Below are positions 16,446-24,991 of a stretch of DNA of 59,818 nt, piece by piece. A program made the position numbers and the translations under genes. The DNA comes from Isosphaera sp. (GTDB lineage Bacteria; Planctomycetota; Planctomycetia; Gemmatales; Gemmataceae). The stretch covers positions 1 through 59,818 of the forward strand of contig PNKH01000041.1 of the NCBI GenBank assembly GCA_013822345.1, in the 5' to 3' direction. The number at the start of each line of letters is the position of its first letter. Position 1 is the first letter of the stretch. The notes beneath the pieces were generated by a model. That model saw nothing but the letters and a program-made list of their open reading frames with translations, did not search any database and was not told the DNA's origin.

Positions 16446-17345
16446 ATGACCCGCGTCTTGCTCCCCGCCGCCGTCCTCGCGCTCGCCGCCCCGACGGCCG
16501 CCCTCGCCCAGCCGAAGCTGCCCGACGGCACCGCCGAGCACCGCGACCTGCGGTACGGGCCGCACCAGGAGCGGAACACCCTCGACCTGTTCGTCCCCAA
16601 GTCCGCCGCCCCGGTCCCGCTCGTCATCTGGGTCCACGGCGGGGCGTGGAGCGCCGGCAGCAAGAGCGGCAACAACCCGGCGATGCCGCTCCTGGCGAAG
16701 GGGTACGCGGTGGCGTCGATCAACTACCGGCTCAGCCAGCACGACGTGTTCCCGGCCCAGATCGAGGACTGCAAGGCGGCCGTCCGCCTCCTGCGGGCGA
16801 ACGCGAAGAAGTACAATCTGAACCCGGACGCGTTCGGGGCGTGGGGGTCGTCGGCCGGCGGGCACCTGGTCGCCCTCCTCGGCACCGCCGGCGAGGTGAA
16901 GGAGTTGGAGGGCAAGGTCGGCGACCACGCGGGGGTGTCGAGCAAGGTGCAGTGCGTCGTCGACTTCTACGGCCCGACCGAGCTGGCCACGATGGGTAAG
17001 CAGTCCGGGCCGAACAGCAAGATCGACCACGACGACCCGAAGTCGCCCGAGTCCCGGCTGATCGGCGGGCCGATCAAGGAGAACAAGGCGAAGGCCGACA
17101 AGGCCAGCCCGCTCACCCACGCCTCCAAGGGGTCCCCGCCGTTCCTGTTCCTGCACGGCGACGCCGACCCGCTCGTCCCGCTCGCACAGAGCGAATCGCT
17201 GCACGCGGCGCTGAAGAAGCTCGGAGTCGAGTCGGAGCTGGTGGTGCTCAAGGGGGCCGGGCACGGCGGGGCGGCGTTCGGCAGCCCCGAGAGCCGCGAC
17301 ACGATCACCGCCTTCCTCGACAAGCACCTCAAGGGGAAGAAGTAG
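16446..17345 (+). CDS. Secreted alpha/beta-hydrolase, carboxylesterase-like
   Basis: A 299-residue exported esterase of the BD-FAE/carbohydrate esterase-like alpha/beta-hydrolase group. Signal peptide: residues 1-21 (ends ALAQ). Oxyanion-hole motif HGGAW, nucleophile elbow GSSAGG, acid residue in HGDADPLVP, and catalytic His in GAGHGG are all present. The start ATG 16446 follows GGAGG. It lies next to a pectate-lyase-like gene, so deacetylation or de-esterification of plant or algal polysaccharides is plausible but not shown. Confidence 0.87.
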   Translation: MTRVLLPAAVLALAAPTAALAQPKLPDGTAEHRDLRYGPHQERNTLDLFVPKSAAPVPLVIWVHGGAWSAGSKSGNNPAMPLLAKGYAVASINYRLSQHDVFPAQIEDCKAAVRLLRANAKKYNLNPDAFGAWGSSAGGHLVALLGTAGEVKELEGKVGDHAGVSSKVQCVVDFYGPTELATMGKQSGPNSKIDHDDPKSPESRLIGGPIKENKAKADKASPLTHASKGSPPFLFLHGDADPLVPLAQSESLHAALKKLGVESELVVLKGAGHGGAAFGSPESRDTITAFLDKHLKGKK

Positions 17346-17426
17346 GCGACGATTCTGCCGCCCCGGCGCGCGCCCCGGCCTCCTGCCGGGATAACCCTAC
17401 GACCCACGCCCCGCACGGAGTCGCTC

Positions 17427-19304
17427 ATGCGCCGCCCGCTCGCCGCCCTCGTTCTCGCCGTCTCGGCCGCCCCCGCCCCGGCCGAGGACATCCGCTTCCC
17501 GGCCGACGCCCGGGTGGTGGACGTGACCCGGCCGCCGTACTCGGCCAAGGGCGACGGCACGGCCGACGACACGAGAGCGATCCAGCAGGCGCTCGAGGAC
17601 CACCCGAACGCCGGGGCCGTCGTCTACCTTCCGAACGGCACCTACCTCGTGTCCGACACGCTGACCTGGCCGAAGGGTAGCCGGGGCGGGATGGAGCACA
17701 AGAACACCATCCTCCAGGGCCAGAGCCGGGACGGCACCGTGATCCGGCTGAAGGACGACTGCCCGGGCTTCGGCGACCCGGCGAAGCGGAAGGGGGTGAT
17801 CTGGACCGGGCAGAAGCCGGCCCAGCGGTTCCGCAACGCCGTCCGCAACCTGACCGTCGATGTCGGCCGGGGCAACCCCGGGGCGAGCGGGATGCAGTTC
17901 ATGGCCAATAACCAGGGCGGGGTGTTCGACGTCCGCCTCCGGGCCCCCGAGAAGTCCGGGGCGGTCGGGCTGGACATGGGGTACACCGACGAGATCGGCC
18001 CGCTCCTCGTACGCAACCTGCTGGTCGAGGGTTTCGACACCGGCGTGCTCTGCGCCTTCGCCGTGGACAGCATGACGCTCGAGCACGTCACCCTGAAGGG
18101 CCAGCGGACCGCCGGGCTCGTCAACCGCGGGCAGGTGGTGAGCGTCCGCGGGCTGACCAGCGAGAACGCCGTCCCGGCCGTCGTCAACGCCAAGGGCGGC
18201 GGGATGATGGTGCTCCTCGACGCCACCCTGACCGGGTCGGGCGACGCGGCGGTGGTGAACGACGCCCTCCTGTTCGCCCGCAACCTGAAGACGAAGGGGT
18301 ACGCCGCGGCGCTCGGCGGGGCGAAGGCGGTCGCCGGCCCGGACTTGACCGAGTTCTGCTCCCGCGACGTGGTGGCGCCGTTCGGCGGCCCGAAGGCCTC
18401 GCTCAACCTGCCGGTGAAGGAGGCCCCGACGGTCCCGTGGGACGACCCGAAGGACTGGGCCACCCCGTTCCAGCACGGGTACGACCCGAAGAGCCTGGAG
18501 CGGCCGGCGAAGGCCCCGCTGAACTGGCAGCCGCCGGACGCGACGGCGGCGATCCAGGCCGCCATCGACTCCGGGAAGTCGACCGTCTGCCTGCCGCGCG
18601 GGCAGTGGGTGCTGAGCAAGCCGATCGTGGTCCGCGGGAAGTGCCGACGGCTGGTCGGGACGGAGGGGCAGATCGCCCTGACCCGCGACTTCCCGGCGGC
18701 CCCGGTCATCCGGATCGAGGACGGGGACGGGGACTGCGTGGTGATCGAGCGGCTCCGCGGCGGGTACGAGCAGGCCCCGGACGTGCGGTTCGAGCACGCC
18801 ACCAAGCGGGCGCTGGTGCTACGGAACGTCACCTGCGGGAACAGCAAGGTCGGGGCGTACCGGAACGCCGCCGGGGCCGGGCCGCTGTTCCTCGACGACG
18901 TGGTCGGCGGCGGGTTCGTGTTCACCAGGCAGGAAGTCTACGCCCGCCAGTTGAACGTCGAGAACGAGGGGGTGAAGGTACGGAACGACGGCGGGACGCT
19001 GTGGGTGCTCGGGCTGAAGACGGAGCGGGCCGGCACCCTGATCGAGACGGTGAACGGCGGGAAGACGGAGCTGCTCGGGTGCTTCTGCTACACCACCGCG
19101 AAGGCCGCCCACGACGCCCCGATGTTCGTGGTCAAGGACTCGGCCGCCTGGCTGTTCGCCGGGGAGACGTGCTTCAGCGGGTTCCCGTTCGCGACGGTCG
19201 TGCGGGAGACGCGGGGCGGGGAGACGAAGGACCTCGGGGCGAAGGACAGCCCGCGGCGGGCGAACGGGTCGGCGGCCGTCTATGCGACCGGGGGCGGGCG
19301 GTAG
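17427..19304 (+). CDS. Secreted pectate lyase superfamily (beta-helix) protein
   Basis: A 625-residue exported protein: signal peptide (residues 1-19), then a right-handed parallel beta-helix of the pectate lyase 3/rhamnogalacturonase type. The domain opens with the typical YSAKGDGTADDTRAIQQAL and VVYLPNGTYLVSDTLTWP, and a second start-like motif (PDATAAIQAAIDSGKSTVCLPRGQWVLSKPI, from about residue 370) suggests two tandem helices or a long interrupted one. Catalytic residues cannot be assigned from sequence alone. It follows an esterase gene and likely acts on polysaccharides outside the cytoplasm. Confidence 0.82.
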   Translation: MRRPLAALVLAVSAAPAPAEDIRFPADARVVDVTRPPYSAKGDGTADDTRAIQQALEDHPNAGAVVYLPNGTYLVSDTLTWPKGSRGGMEHKNTILQGQSRDGTVIRLKDDCPGFGDPAKRKGVIWTGQKPAQRFRNAVRNLTVDVGRGNPGASGMQFMANNQGGVFDVRLRAPEKSGAVGLDMGYTDEIGPLLVRNLLVEGFDTGVLCAFAVDSMTLEHVTLKGQRTAGLVNRGQVVSVRGLTSENAVPAVVNAKGGGMMVLLDATLTGSGDAAVVNDALLFARNLKTKGYAAALGGAKAVAGPDLTEFCSRDVVAPFGGPKASLNLPVKEAPTVPWDDPKDWATPFQHGYDPKSLERPAKAPLNWQPPDATAAIQAAIDSGKSTVCLPRGQWVLSKPIVVRGKCRRLVGTEGQIALTRDFPAAPVIRIEDGDGDCVVIERLRGGYEQAPDVRFEHATKRALVLRNVTCGNSKVGAYRNAAGAGPLFLDDVVGGGFVFTRQEVYARQLNVENEGVKVRNDGGTLWVLGLKTERAGTLIETVNGGKTELLGCFCYTTAKAAHDAPMFVVKDSAAWLFAGETCFSGFPFATVVRETRGGETKDLGAKDSPRRANGSAAVYATGGGR

Positions 19305-19396
19305 GGCCGGCAAGGTCGCCTTGCCCGGGACGTGCTACGCTGGTGCAATGGGGTCACCCGGCCCGCCGCCCGCCGGGCCACCCGCCCGGTTGACGC

Positions 19397-21442
19397 ATGA
19401 CCACCGTCCGCCTGACCTGCCCCCGCGGCCACACCTGGGACCACCCCGTGGCCGGGCCGACCCCGCCCGACCCGCGGGCCGTCTGCCCCGTCTGCAACCC
19501 GGTCGCCGGGTCGGGCACGATCGTCCAGTCGGCCGCCCAGCAGGCGGCGTCGGCGGCCGAGTCGGAGATCTCCCCCGCCCGGCCGGCCGACCCCCCCCCC
19601 GACCCCGCCGCCCCAACGCCGGCCGCGCCCGCCCCGCCGCAGAGCCGGGTGGTGTCCGGGTTCGAGCTGATGGAGGAGCTGAACCGGGGCGGGATGGGGG
19701 TGATCTACAAGGCCCGCCAGCTCGCCCTGAACCGGGTGGTGGCGCTGAAGGCGATCATCCCGGCGAAGCTCGAGAAGCCGGGGGTGCGGGAGCGGTTCCT
19801 GTCCGAAGTGCGGGCGTCCGCCCGGCTGAACCACCCGAACATCGTGACCGTCTACCACACCGACCTGGACGGGCCGTTCCCGTACCTGGCGATGGAGTAC
19901 GTCCCCGGGGTCGACCTCCGCCGCCTCGTCGCGGACCGCGGCCCGGTCCCGGTGGCGGACGCCGTGTCCTACGCCCGGCAGGCGGCCGAGGGGCTGCAGC
20001 ACGCCCACGAGCAGGGCCTGGTGCACCGGGACATCAAGCCGAGCAACCTGATGGTCACCCCCGCCCCGGTCCCGGGAGGCGGGGTGAAGAGCGCCCGGCT
20101 GCCGCGGGTCAAGATCCTCGACATGGGCCTGGCCCGGGAGGTCGGCCCGGAGCGGACCGGGGTCGGGACCGGGCTGACCGAGACCGGGGTGTTCCTCGGC
20201 ACCCCGGACTACGTCGCCCCGGAGCAGGCGGAGGACGCCCGGAGGGCCGACGCCCGGTCCGACCTGTACAGCCTCGGCGCCGCCCTGTACTTCCTCCTCA
20301 CCGCGGCGGCCCCGTTCCCCGGCAAGACGCTCGTCGACAAGATCCGCAAGGCCCTGCACGACCCGCCCCCGTCCCCCGCGGCGAAGCGGAAAGACGTGCC
20401 GCCGGCCCTCGACGGGGTCGTCCGCAAGCTGCTGTCCGCCGACCCGGCGGACCGGTACCAGTCGGCGGCCGAGCTGATCGTCGCCCTGGACCGGATCCTG
20501 CGCGGGGAGGGCGGGCCGGTGCCGGCGACCGCCCCGGTGCCGCCCGACCCCGAGCCGGTCGCCCCGCTCGCCCGGGCCCGGGCCCACGACGGCCCGATCC
20601 GCGGGCTGGCCCTGACCCTCGACGGGCAGACCCTGGTGACCGCCGGGGAGGACAGCCGGCTGCGGCTGTGGGGGCCGCTCGACCTGCGGGAGGTGAAGAC
20701 GTTCGACGGCGACTTCGGGGCGGTCGAACACATGGCCCTGGCCCCGAACGGGAAGCGGGTGGCCACCTGCGCCACCCGCCTGACGACGGGCGAGATGGGG
20801 GTGCAACTGTGGGACCTGTCGACCGGGGCGGAGCAGCGGCGGCTGCGCGGCCCGGCGGCGAACGTCCGGTGCGTCGCCCTGTCCCCGGACAGCCGGGCGA
20901 TCGCCGCCGGGGCCGAGGACAGCCTGGTGTGGGTGTGGCTGGCGGACGCGAGCGGGCCGAAGACGTTCTGCATGAAGGGGCACTCCGGGGCGGTGACGGC
21001 GGTGTGGTTCGTGGCCCCGGAGTCGCTGCTGTCGGCCGGGGCGGACGGGACGGTCCGGCAGTGGGACCTGGCGGCCGGGAAGGTGAAGGCGACGCTCCCG
21101 GCCGGGGCCGGGCCGGTGTCGGCGCTGGCGTTCGGCGGGAAGCGAGTGGCGGTGGCCGGGGAGCACCTGACGGTGCGCCAGCCGTCGGGGGCGTTCGCCC
21201 GGTTCGTGGGCCACGCCGGGAACGTGCTGGCGGTGGCGTTCAGCCCGGACGGGCGGCTGCTGGCGAGCGGCGGGGCGGACCGGACGGTGCGGGTGTGGGC
21301 GACCGACGACGGGGCGGAGTTGGCGTCGTACGCCGGGCACGGCGGGCCGGTGCGGGCGGTCGGGTTCGCCCCGGACGGGCGGTCGCTGTACTCCGGCGGG
21401 GCCGACGGCCTGCTGCTGCGGTGGCCCGTCCCGGTGGTGTGA
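19397..21442 (+). CDS. Ser/Thr protein kinase fused to WD40 repeats
   Basis: A 681-residue kinase. The N-terminus has a zinc-ribbon-like CPRGHTW...CPVC pattern (residues 8-33), then a low-complexity linker. The Hanks-type kinase domain (about 90-370) has NRGGMGVIYKA, the ATP-binding Lys118 in ALKAI, HRDIKPSN (catalytic loop, His210), DMG in place of DFG, and APEQ. The C-terminal third is a beta-propeller with six or seven WD40 blades (for example FSPDGRLLASGGADRTVRVWA). No membrane segment is evident between the two, so it is probably cytoplasmic. Such fusions are a planctomycete hallmark; partners are unknown. Confidence 0.92.
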   Translation: MTTVRLTCPRGHTWDHPVAGPTPPDPRAVCPVCNPVAGSGTIVQSAAQQAASAAESEISPARPADPPPDPAAPTPAAPAPPQSRVVSGFELMEELNRGGMGVIYKARQLALNRVVALKAIIPAKLEKPGVRERFLSEVRASARLNHPNIVTVYHTDLDGPFPYLAMEYVPGVDLRRLVADRGPVPVADAVSYARQAAEGLQHAHEQGLVHRDIKPSNLMVTPAPVPGGGVKSARLPRVKILDMGLAREVGPERTGVGTGLTETGVFLGTPDYVAPEQAEDARRADARSDLYSLGAALYFLLTAAAPFPGKTLVDKIRKALHDPPPSPAAKRKDVPPALDGVVRKLLSADPADRYQSAAELIVALDRILRGEGGPVPATAPVPPDPEPVAPLARARAHDGPIRGLALTLDGQTLVTAGEDSRLRLWGPLDLREVKTFDGDFGAVEHMALAPNGKRVATCATRLTTGEMGVQLWDLSTGAEQRRLRGPAANVRCVALSPDSRAIAAGAEDSLVWVWLADASGPKTFCMKGHSGAVTAVWFVAPESLLSAGADGTVRQWDLAAGKVKATLPAGAGPVSALAFGGKRVAVAGEHLTVRQPSGAFARFVGHAGNVLAVAFSPDGRLLASGGADRTVRVWATDDGAELASYAGHGGPVRAVGFAPDGRSLYSGGADGLLLRWPVPVV

Positions 21443-21472
21443 GTCAAGTGATCTCGCCCCAGAGGACCTGTC

Positions 21473-21754
21473 ATGAAGCAGCCGTCACAGATCGAACTGG
21501 AACGGCTCGGGCTGACTGAGGACACGGACGCCGCGATGGCGTCGGTCTTCTGGTTCGATGATGAACTCGGGGCCCGGCGACTGGAACAGTACCGAGGGAT
21601 GGACGTGGCCATCCTCGGCGAGCAGATCATCGACGCCGACCGGGACGGGGAGGCGATGTTCCAGCGGCTGAAGACGCGCGGGGACGCGATCAACATGAAT
21701 CGGGTGGTGATCAAGCACGTCGCGGCCCTGACGGACGCCCCGCTCGACGGTTGA
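21473..21754 (+). CDS. Small protein, DUF5678-like
   Basis: A 93-residue protein. The second half (LEQYRGMDVAILGEQIIDADRDGEAMFQRLKTRGDAINMNRVVIKHV) fits the pattern of DUF5678-like small proteins, in which a short strand (VAILGEQII) is followed by a helix and another strand. The first half is acidic. Start ATG 21473, 30 nt after the kinase gene. A retropepsin-like gene follows closely, an order often seen for this kind of protein pair; function unknown. Confidence 0.6.
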   Translation: MKQPSQIELERLGLTEDTDAAMASVFWFDDELGARRLEQYRGMDVAILGEQIIDADRDGEAMFQRLKTRGDAINMNRVVIKHVAALTDAPLDG

Positions 21755-21841
21755 ACGAGGTGCCCATGGCACGCGTCCAGCTCTACCTCGGTCCGGCCAC
21801 GTCGCCCCACGACTACATCTTCTTCCGCCCGGACGGGAGCG

Positions 21842-22300
21842 TTGGGCACGGTCGAGGGGTTGCGCCTCCGCGCGTATGTCCGCTTCCAGGGGTTGGTGGA
21901 CGCGCGGACGGACGGGGGGAAGGAGGCTGCCTACCCCGAGTGCGTGGTGGACACGGGCTCGTACCTCACGATCGTGCCCGAGAAGATCTGGAGCTACTTC
22001 CTCCCCGGCGTCGTCACCCCGCTCCCGTTCCACCCGTCGATGCCGGCCCACCTCCGCCGCCTCACGATCGCCGGCGGCACGTTCGACTACGACCTCGGCG
22101 AACTGGTCATCCCGCTCCGGGATCGCCGCGGCGGGGCGCTGGACGTGACTGTCGTGGCGAAGTTCACCCGTGACGGCGGCCGGCTCAACGTCCCGCTCAC
22201 CCTCGGCTTCCGCGGCGGGTTCCTCGACGGCCGCGTCCTCCGGACCGAGCCGGACCCGGCCGCCCCGCACGGCCAGCGGTGGACGCTCGAAGACCCGTGA
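21842..22300 (+). CDS. Retropepsin-like aspartic protease-fold protein
   Basis: A 152-residue protein with the retroviral-type aspartic protease signature VVDTGSYLTIVPEKIW and a later hydrophobic-Gly motif (VPLTLGFRGGFLDGRVL). These single-domain proteins are common in planctomycetes, usually beside a small DUF5678-like gene as here. The start is uncertain: TTG 21842 follows GGGAG, but the other frame from ATG 21766 (MARVQLYLGPATSPHDYIFFRPDG) looks coding up to the same point, and removing one base near 21847 would join the two. So this is either a TTG-started gene or a frameshifted longer gene. Confidence 0.6.
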   Translation: MGTVEGLRLRAYVRFQGLVDARTDGGKEAAYPECVVDTGSYLTIVPEKIWSYFLPGVVTPLPFHPSMPAHLRRLTIAGGTFDYDLGELVIPLRDRRGGALDVTVVAKFTRDGGRLNVPLTLGFRGGFLDGRVLRTEPDPAAPHGQRWTLEDP

Positions 22301-22375
22301 CCGCCACCTTTTCGCTTCTCCCGCACGCCCGGCCGCGGTACTCTCGGGGGATTCCCACCCCCACGGAGTGCCGCC

Positions 22376-23125
22376 GTGCAATCCCGCCGCGAGTTCCACG
22401 CCAAACTGCTCGGGTCCGCGATCGCGTTCGGCCTGGTCGAACTGCTCCGGTCCCGCGACCTCCTCGCCGACCCGATCAAGCCGACCGTCGACAAGTGGTT
22501 CCTCGAACTGACCGAGATGACCAAGGACCTCCGCGGCCGGAAGCTCACCGACCTCGAGTTCCAGGCGAAGATGGAGGAGCTGTACAAGCGGGTTGACCTG
22601 AAGGCGCTGTGCGGGCTGATCAAGCTGGACGAGGTGGAGGCGAAGACGAAGCTGCCGGCGAACGGGGCGGCGAACGTCGGGTTCGACCTGTCGAAGGTGG
22701 ACGGGCTGCCGGGCAACCTGGGGTTCGGGAAGCAGATCTTCGGGTGCGGGAAGGGGCGGTCGGTGGTGCCGCACGGGCACGCGAACATGTGTACCGGGTT
22801 CATCATCCTCAAGGGGAAGTGGCACGGCCGGCACTACGACCGGATGGAGACGCACGCCGACCACTACGTCATCAAGCCGACCATCGACAAGGTGTTCGGG
22901 CCGGGCGACGTGTCGACGGTGAGCGACCACAAGGACAACGTCCACTGGTTCAAGGCGGACGCCGACGCGGCGTTCATCTTCAACGTGCACGTGATCGGGT
23001 ACGACCCGAAGATCAAGGAGAGCAGCGGCCGGCTGTACCTCGACCCGGACGGGGAGAAGCTGGCCGGCGGGCTGGTCAAGGCCCCGAAGATGTCGTCCGC
23101 CGACTGCCACAAGAAGTACGGCTGA
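22376..23125 (+). CDS. Tat-exported cupin-like protein
   Basis: A 249-residue protein starting at GTG 22376 (GGAG 9 nt upstream). The N-terminus SRREFHAKLLGSAIAFGLVELL is a twin-arginine signal. The central part (VPHGHANMCTGFIILKGKWHGRHYDRMETHADHYVIKPTID ... VSDHKDNVHWFKAD) has the spaced histidines and glutamate of a cupin metal site. Substrate unknown. Tat export suggests a folded, cofactor-loaded periplasmic protein. Confidence 0.68.
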   Translation: MQSRREFHAKLLGSAIAFGLVELLRSRDLLADPIKPTVDKWFLELTEMTKDLRGRKLTDLEFQAKMEELYKRVDLKALCGLIKLDEVEAKTKLPANGAANVGFDLSKVDGLPGNLGFGKQIFGCGKGRSVVPHGHANMCTGFIILKGKWHGRHYDRMETHADHYVIKPTIDKVFGPGDVSTVSDHKDNVHWFKADADAAFIFNVHVIGYDPKIKESSGRLYLDPDGEKLAGGLVKAPKMSSADCHKKYG

Positions 23126-23133
23126 CTGCCGCT

Positions 23134-23185
23134 CTGGGAGCGCGGCCGGGACGGCCGCTGCTTTCCTGAACGGCCGCGCTCCCAG
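23134..23185. repeat. Perfect inverted repeat, 15-bp arms
   Basis: CTGGGAGCGCGGCCG (23134-23148) and its exact reverse complement (23171-23185) lie between the cupin-like gene and the next small gene; the second arm ends 4 nt before the ribosome site GGAGG of that gene. Confidence 0.88.
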
Positions 23186-23201
23186 AACTGGAGGTGCGCC
23201 C

Positions 23202-23540
23202 GTGAACCCAACCGCCCTGATCGCCGACGCCGGCGGCGTGCTGATCATCCCAGTCTTCGGCGGGCTGGGCGTCGCCGGGCTGTTCGCGGCCGCGGCCGCC
23301 GTCGCCGGCGGGTTCTGGCTCGTCAACCGGCCGGCCGCCCCGCTCGCCCGCCGGTGGTTCCTTGCGTTGGCCGGGGTCGCGTGCCTCGGCGGGGCGACGA
23401 CCCTCGGCGTCTTCGGCCTGTTCGGAGAACCGCTCCCGGGGGTCGGGGCGGCCGCCCTCGCCGTCGCGGCCGTCGCCCTGTTCTACTTGGCGTCCCGGCC
23501 CGTGCCGCCGGACCCGGGCGAAGCCGACTCGCGTCCGTAG
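23202..23540 (+). CDS. Small membrane protein of unknown function
   Basis: A 112-residue protein with about three predicted membrane segments (residues about 10-37, 50-72 and 80-97), starting at GTG 23202 after GGAGG. It is Ala/Gly-rich and has no recognisable motif. It sits 40 nt before an MFS gene and may be co-transcribed with it. Confidence 0.6.
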   Translation: MNPTALIADAGGVLIIPVFGGLGVAGLFAAAAAVAGGFWLVNRPAAPLARRWFLALAGVACLGGATTLGVFGLFGEPLPGVGAAALAVAAVALFYLASRPVPPDPGEADSRP

Positions 23541-23580
23541 AACGACCGGGGGCCCGCCCCTCCCCCGCCCCGGCGGCCGC

Positions 23581-24879
23581 ATGACCCACGACGTCCCGCC
23601 CGTCGCCCGCGGCCTCCTCGCCGCCCTCCGCGACACCACCTTCCGGTCGCTCCGTCACCGCAACTACCGCCGCTACTTCCTCGGCCAGATCGTCTCGTTC
23701 ACCGGGTCGTGGATGCAGTCCGCCGCACTCATGTGGCTCCTGTACGACCGCACCGGCGACCCGCGGTGGCCGGCCTGGCTGCTCGTCGCCCAGGTCGGGC
23801 CGACGCTGCTGCTCGGGCCGTGGGGCGGCGGACTCGCCGACCGCGTGCCGAAGCGCCGCCTCGTCCTCACCACCCAGTCCGCGTTCCTCGCCCACGCCGT
23901 CCTCCTCACCCTCCTCGTCGCCACCGACCTCGCCACCCCGCCGCTCGTCCTCGGGCTGATGGCCGTCAGCGGGGTGATCCAGGCGGCCGACCTCCCGGCC
24001 CGCCTCGCGTTCGTTCCCGACCTGGTGCCGCGCGAGGACCTCATCAACGCCGTCGGGCTGAACTCGCTCCTGTTCAACTCCGCCCGGGCGCTCGGACCGG
24101 CGCTCGCCGCCGGCGTCTTCGCGGCCACCGCCGCGGCCGCCCCGCACCTGCCCGACGGCGTGAACCCGGTCACCGCCGGGGCAGTCGCGTGCTTCGCCCT
24201 GAACGCGGTCAGCTACCTGGCGGTTCTGCTCGCCCTGCGCGGGATCGACGTGCCGGGGGAGGCGGGCGGAAGGAGAGCAGCGGCGGGGTCGGCGTGGGAC
24301 GGGGTGCGGTACCTGCGCGACCACCCGGCGCTCGGCGGGCTGGTGCTCATGACCCTGGTCGTCTGCGTGTTCGGCTGGCCGCTGCTCACCACCCTGCCGG
24401 CGTACACCCGCCAGCACCTCGGGCGGGACGAAACCACGTACAGCCTGCTGGTCAGCGCGGTCGGGGCGGGGGCGCTGCTCGGGGCGCTGACCACCGCCAC
24501 GTTCGGCACCCCGGGCCGGCGGTGGGCGTTCCTGACCGCCGGGGCGGCGGCGGCGGCGGCCGGGATACTCGCGGTGTCGTTCGCCGACGGGGCGGTGCCG
24601 GCGGCGGTCGGGTGCGCGGCCGCCGGGTTCGGGCTGATCCTGTACCTGTCGACCGGCCAGTCGACGGTGCAGCTGGCGGTCCCGGACGCGACGCGGGGGC
24701 GGGTCATGGCCCTGTGGGCGATGACCCTGAGCGCGAGCGCCCCGCTCGGGCACCTGCTGGCCGGGCACGCGGTCGCCGGGTTCGGGGTGGTGCCGGTGCT
24801 GACGGGGATGGCCGCCGGAGTCGGCGCGGCGGCGGCGGCACTCGGCGGGATGCTGGCGTGGCGGGCCAGGAGAGGGTAG
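23581..24879 (+). CDS. MFS transporter, EntS/MFS_3-like
   Basis: A 432-residue major facilitator with about 12 membrane helices. The N-terminus (FRSLRHRNYRRYFLGQIVSFTGSWMQSAALMWLLY) and motif GGGLADRVPKRRLVL are typical of the MFS_3 group, which includes enterobactin exporters and macrolide-efflux-like proteins. The likely role is proton-driven export of a small molecule; the substrate is unknown. The TAG stop is contributed by a family A inverted repeat that begins in the last codons. Confidence 0.88.
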   Translation: MTHDVPPVARGLLAALRDTTFRSLRHRNYRRYFLGQIVSFTGSWMQSAALMWLLYDRTGDPRWPAWLLVAQVGPTLLLGPWGGGLADRVPKRRLVLTTQSAFLAHAVLLTLLVATDLATPPLVLGLMAVSGVIQAADLPARLAFVPDLVPREDLINAVGLNSLLFNSARALGPALAAGVFAATAAAAPHLPDGVNPVTAGAVACFALNAVSYLAVLLALRGIDVPGEAGGRRAAAGSAWDGVRYLRDHPALGGLVLMTLVVCVFGWPLLTTLPAYTRQHLGRDETTYSLLVSAVGAGALLGALTTATFGTPGRRWAFLTAGAAAAAAGILAVSFADGAVPAAVGCAAAGFGLILYLSTGQSTVQLAVPDATRGRVMALWAMTLSASAPLGHLLAGHAVAGFGVVPVLTGMAAGVGAAAAALGGMLAWRARRG

Positions 24880-24973
24880 GGTGGGCCGAGCCGGCGCTTC
24901 GCCGGCGAGTCCCACCACCCCGCGCGACAAGAGGTGGGACTCGCCCTCAGAGCCGGGCTCGGCCCACCCTACC
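24875..24973. repeat. Family A inverted repeat, copy 1
   Basis: The outer arms GGTAGGGTGGGCCGAGCC (from 24875) and their reverse complement (to 24973) are perfect, and the hinge has GAGTCCCACC/GGTGGGACTC; the stretch between is only partly complementary in this copy. The first arm overlaps and supplies the stop codon of the MFS gene. Two further copies are at 29209 and 46411. Confidence 0.93.
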
Positions 24974-24991
24974 CCGCCGAGGACCCGCCGG

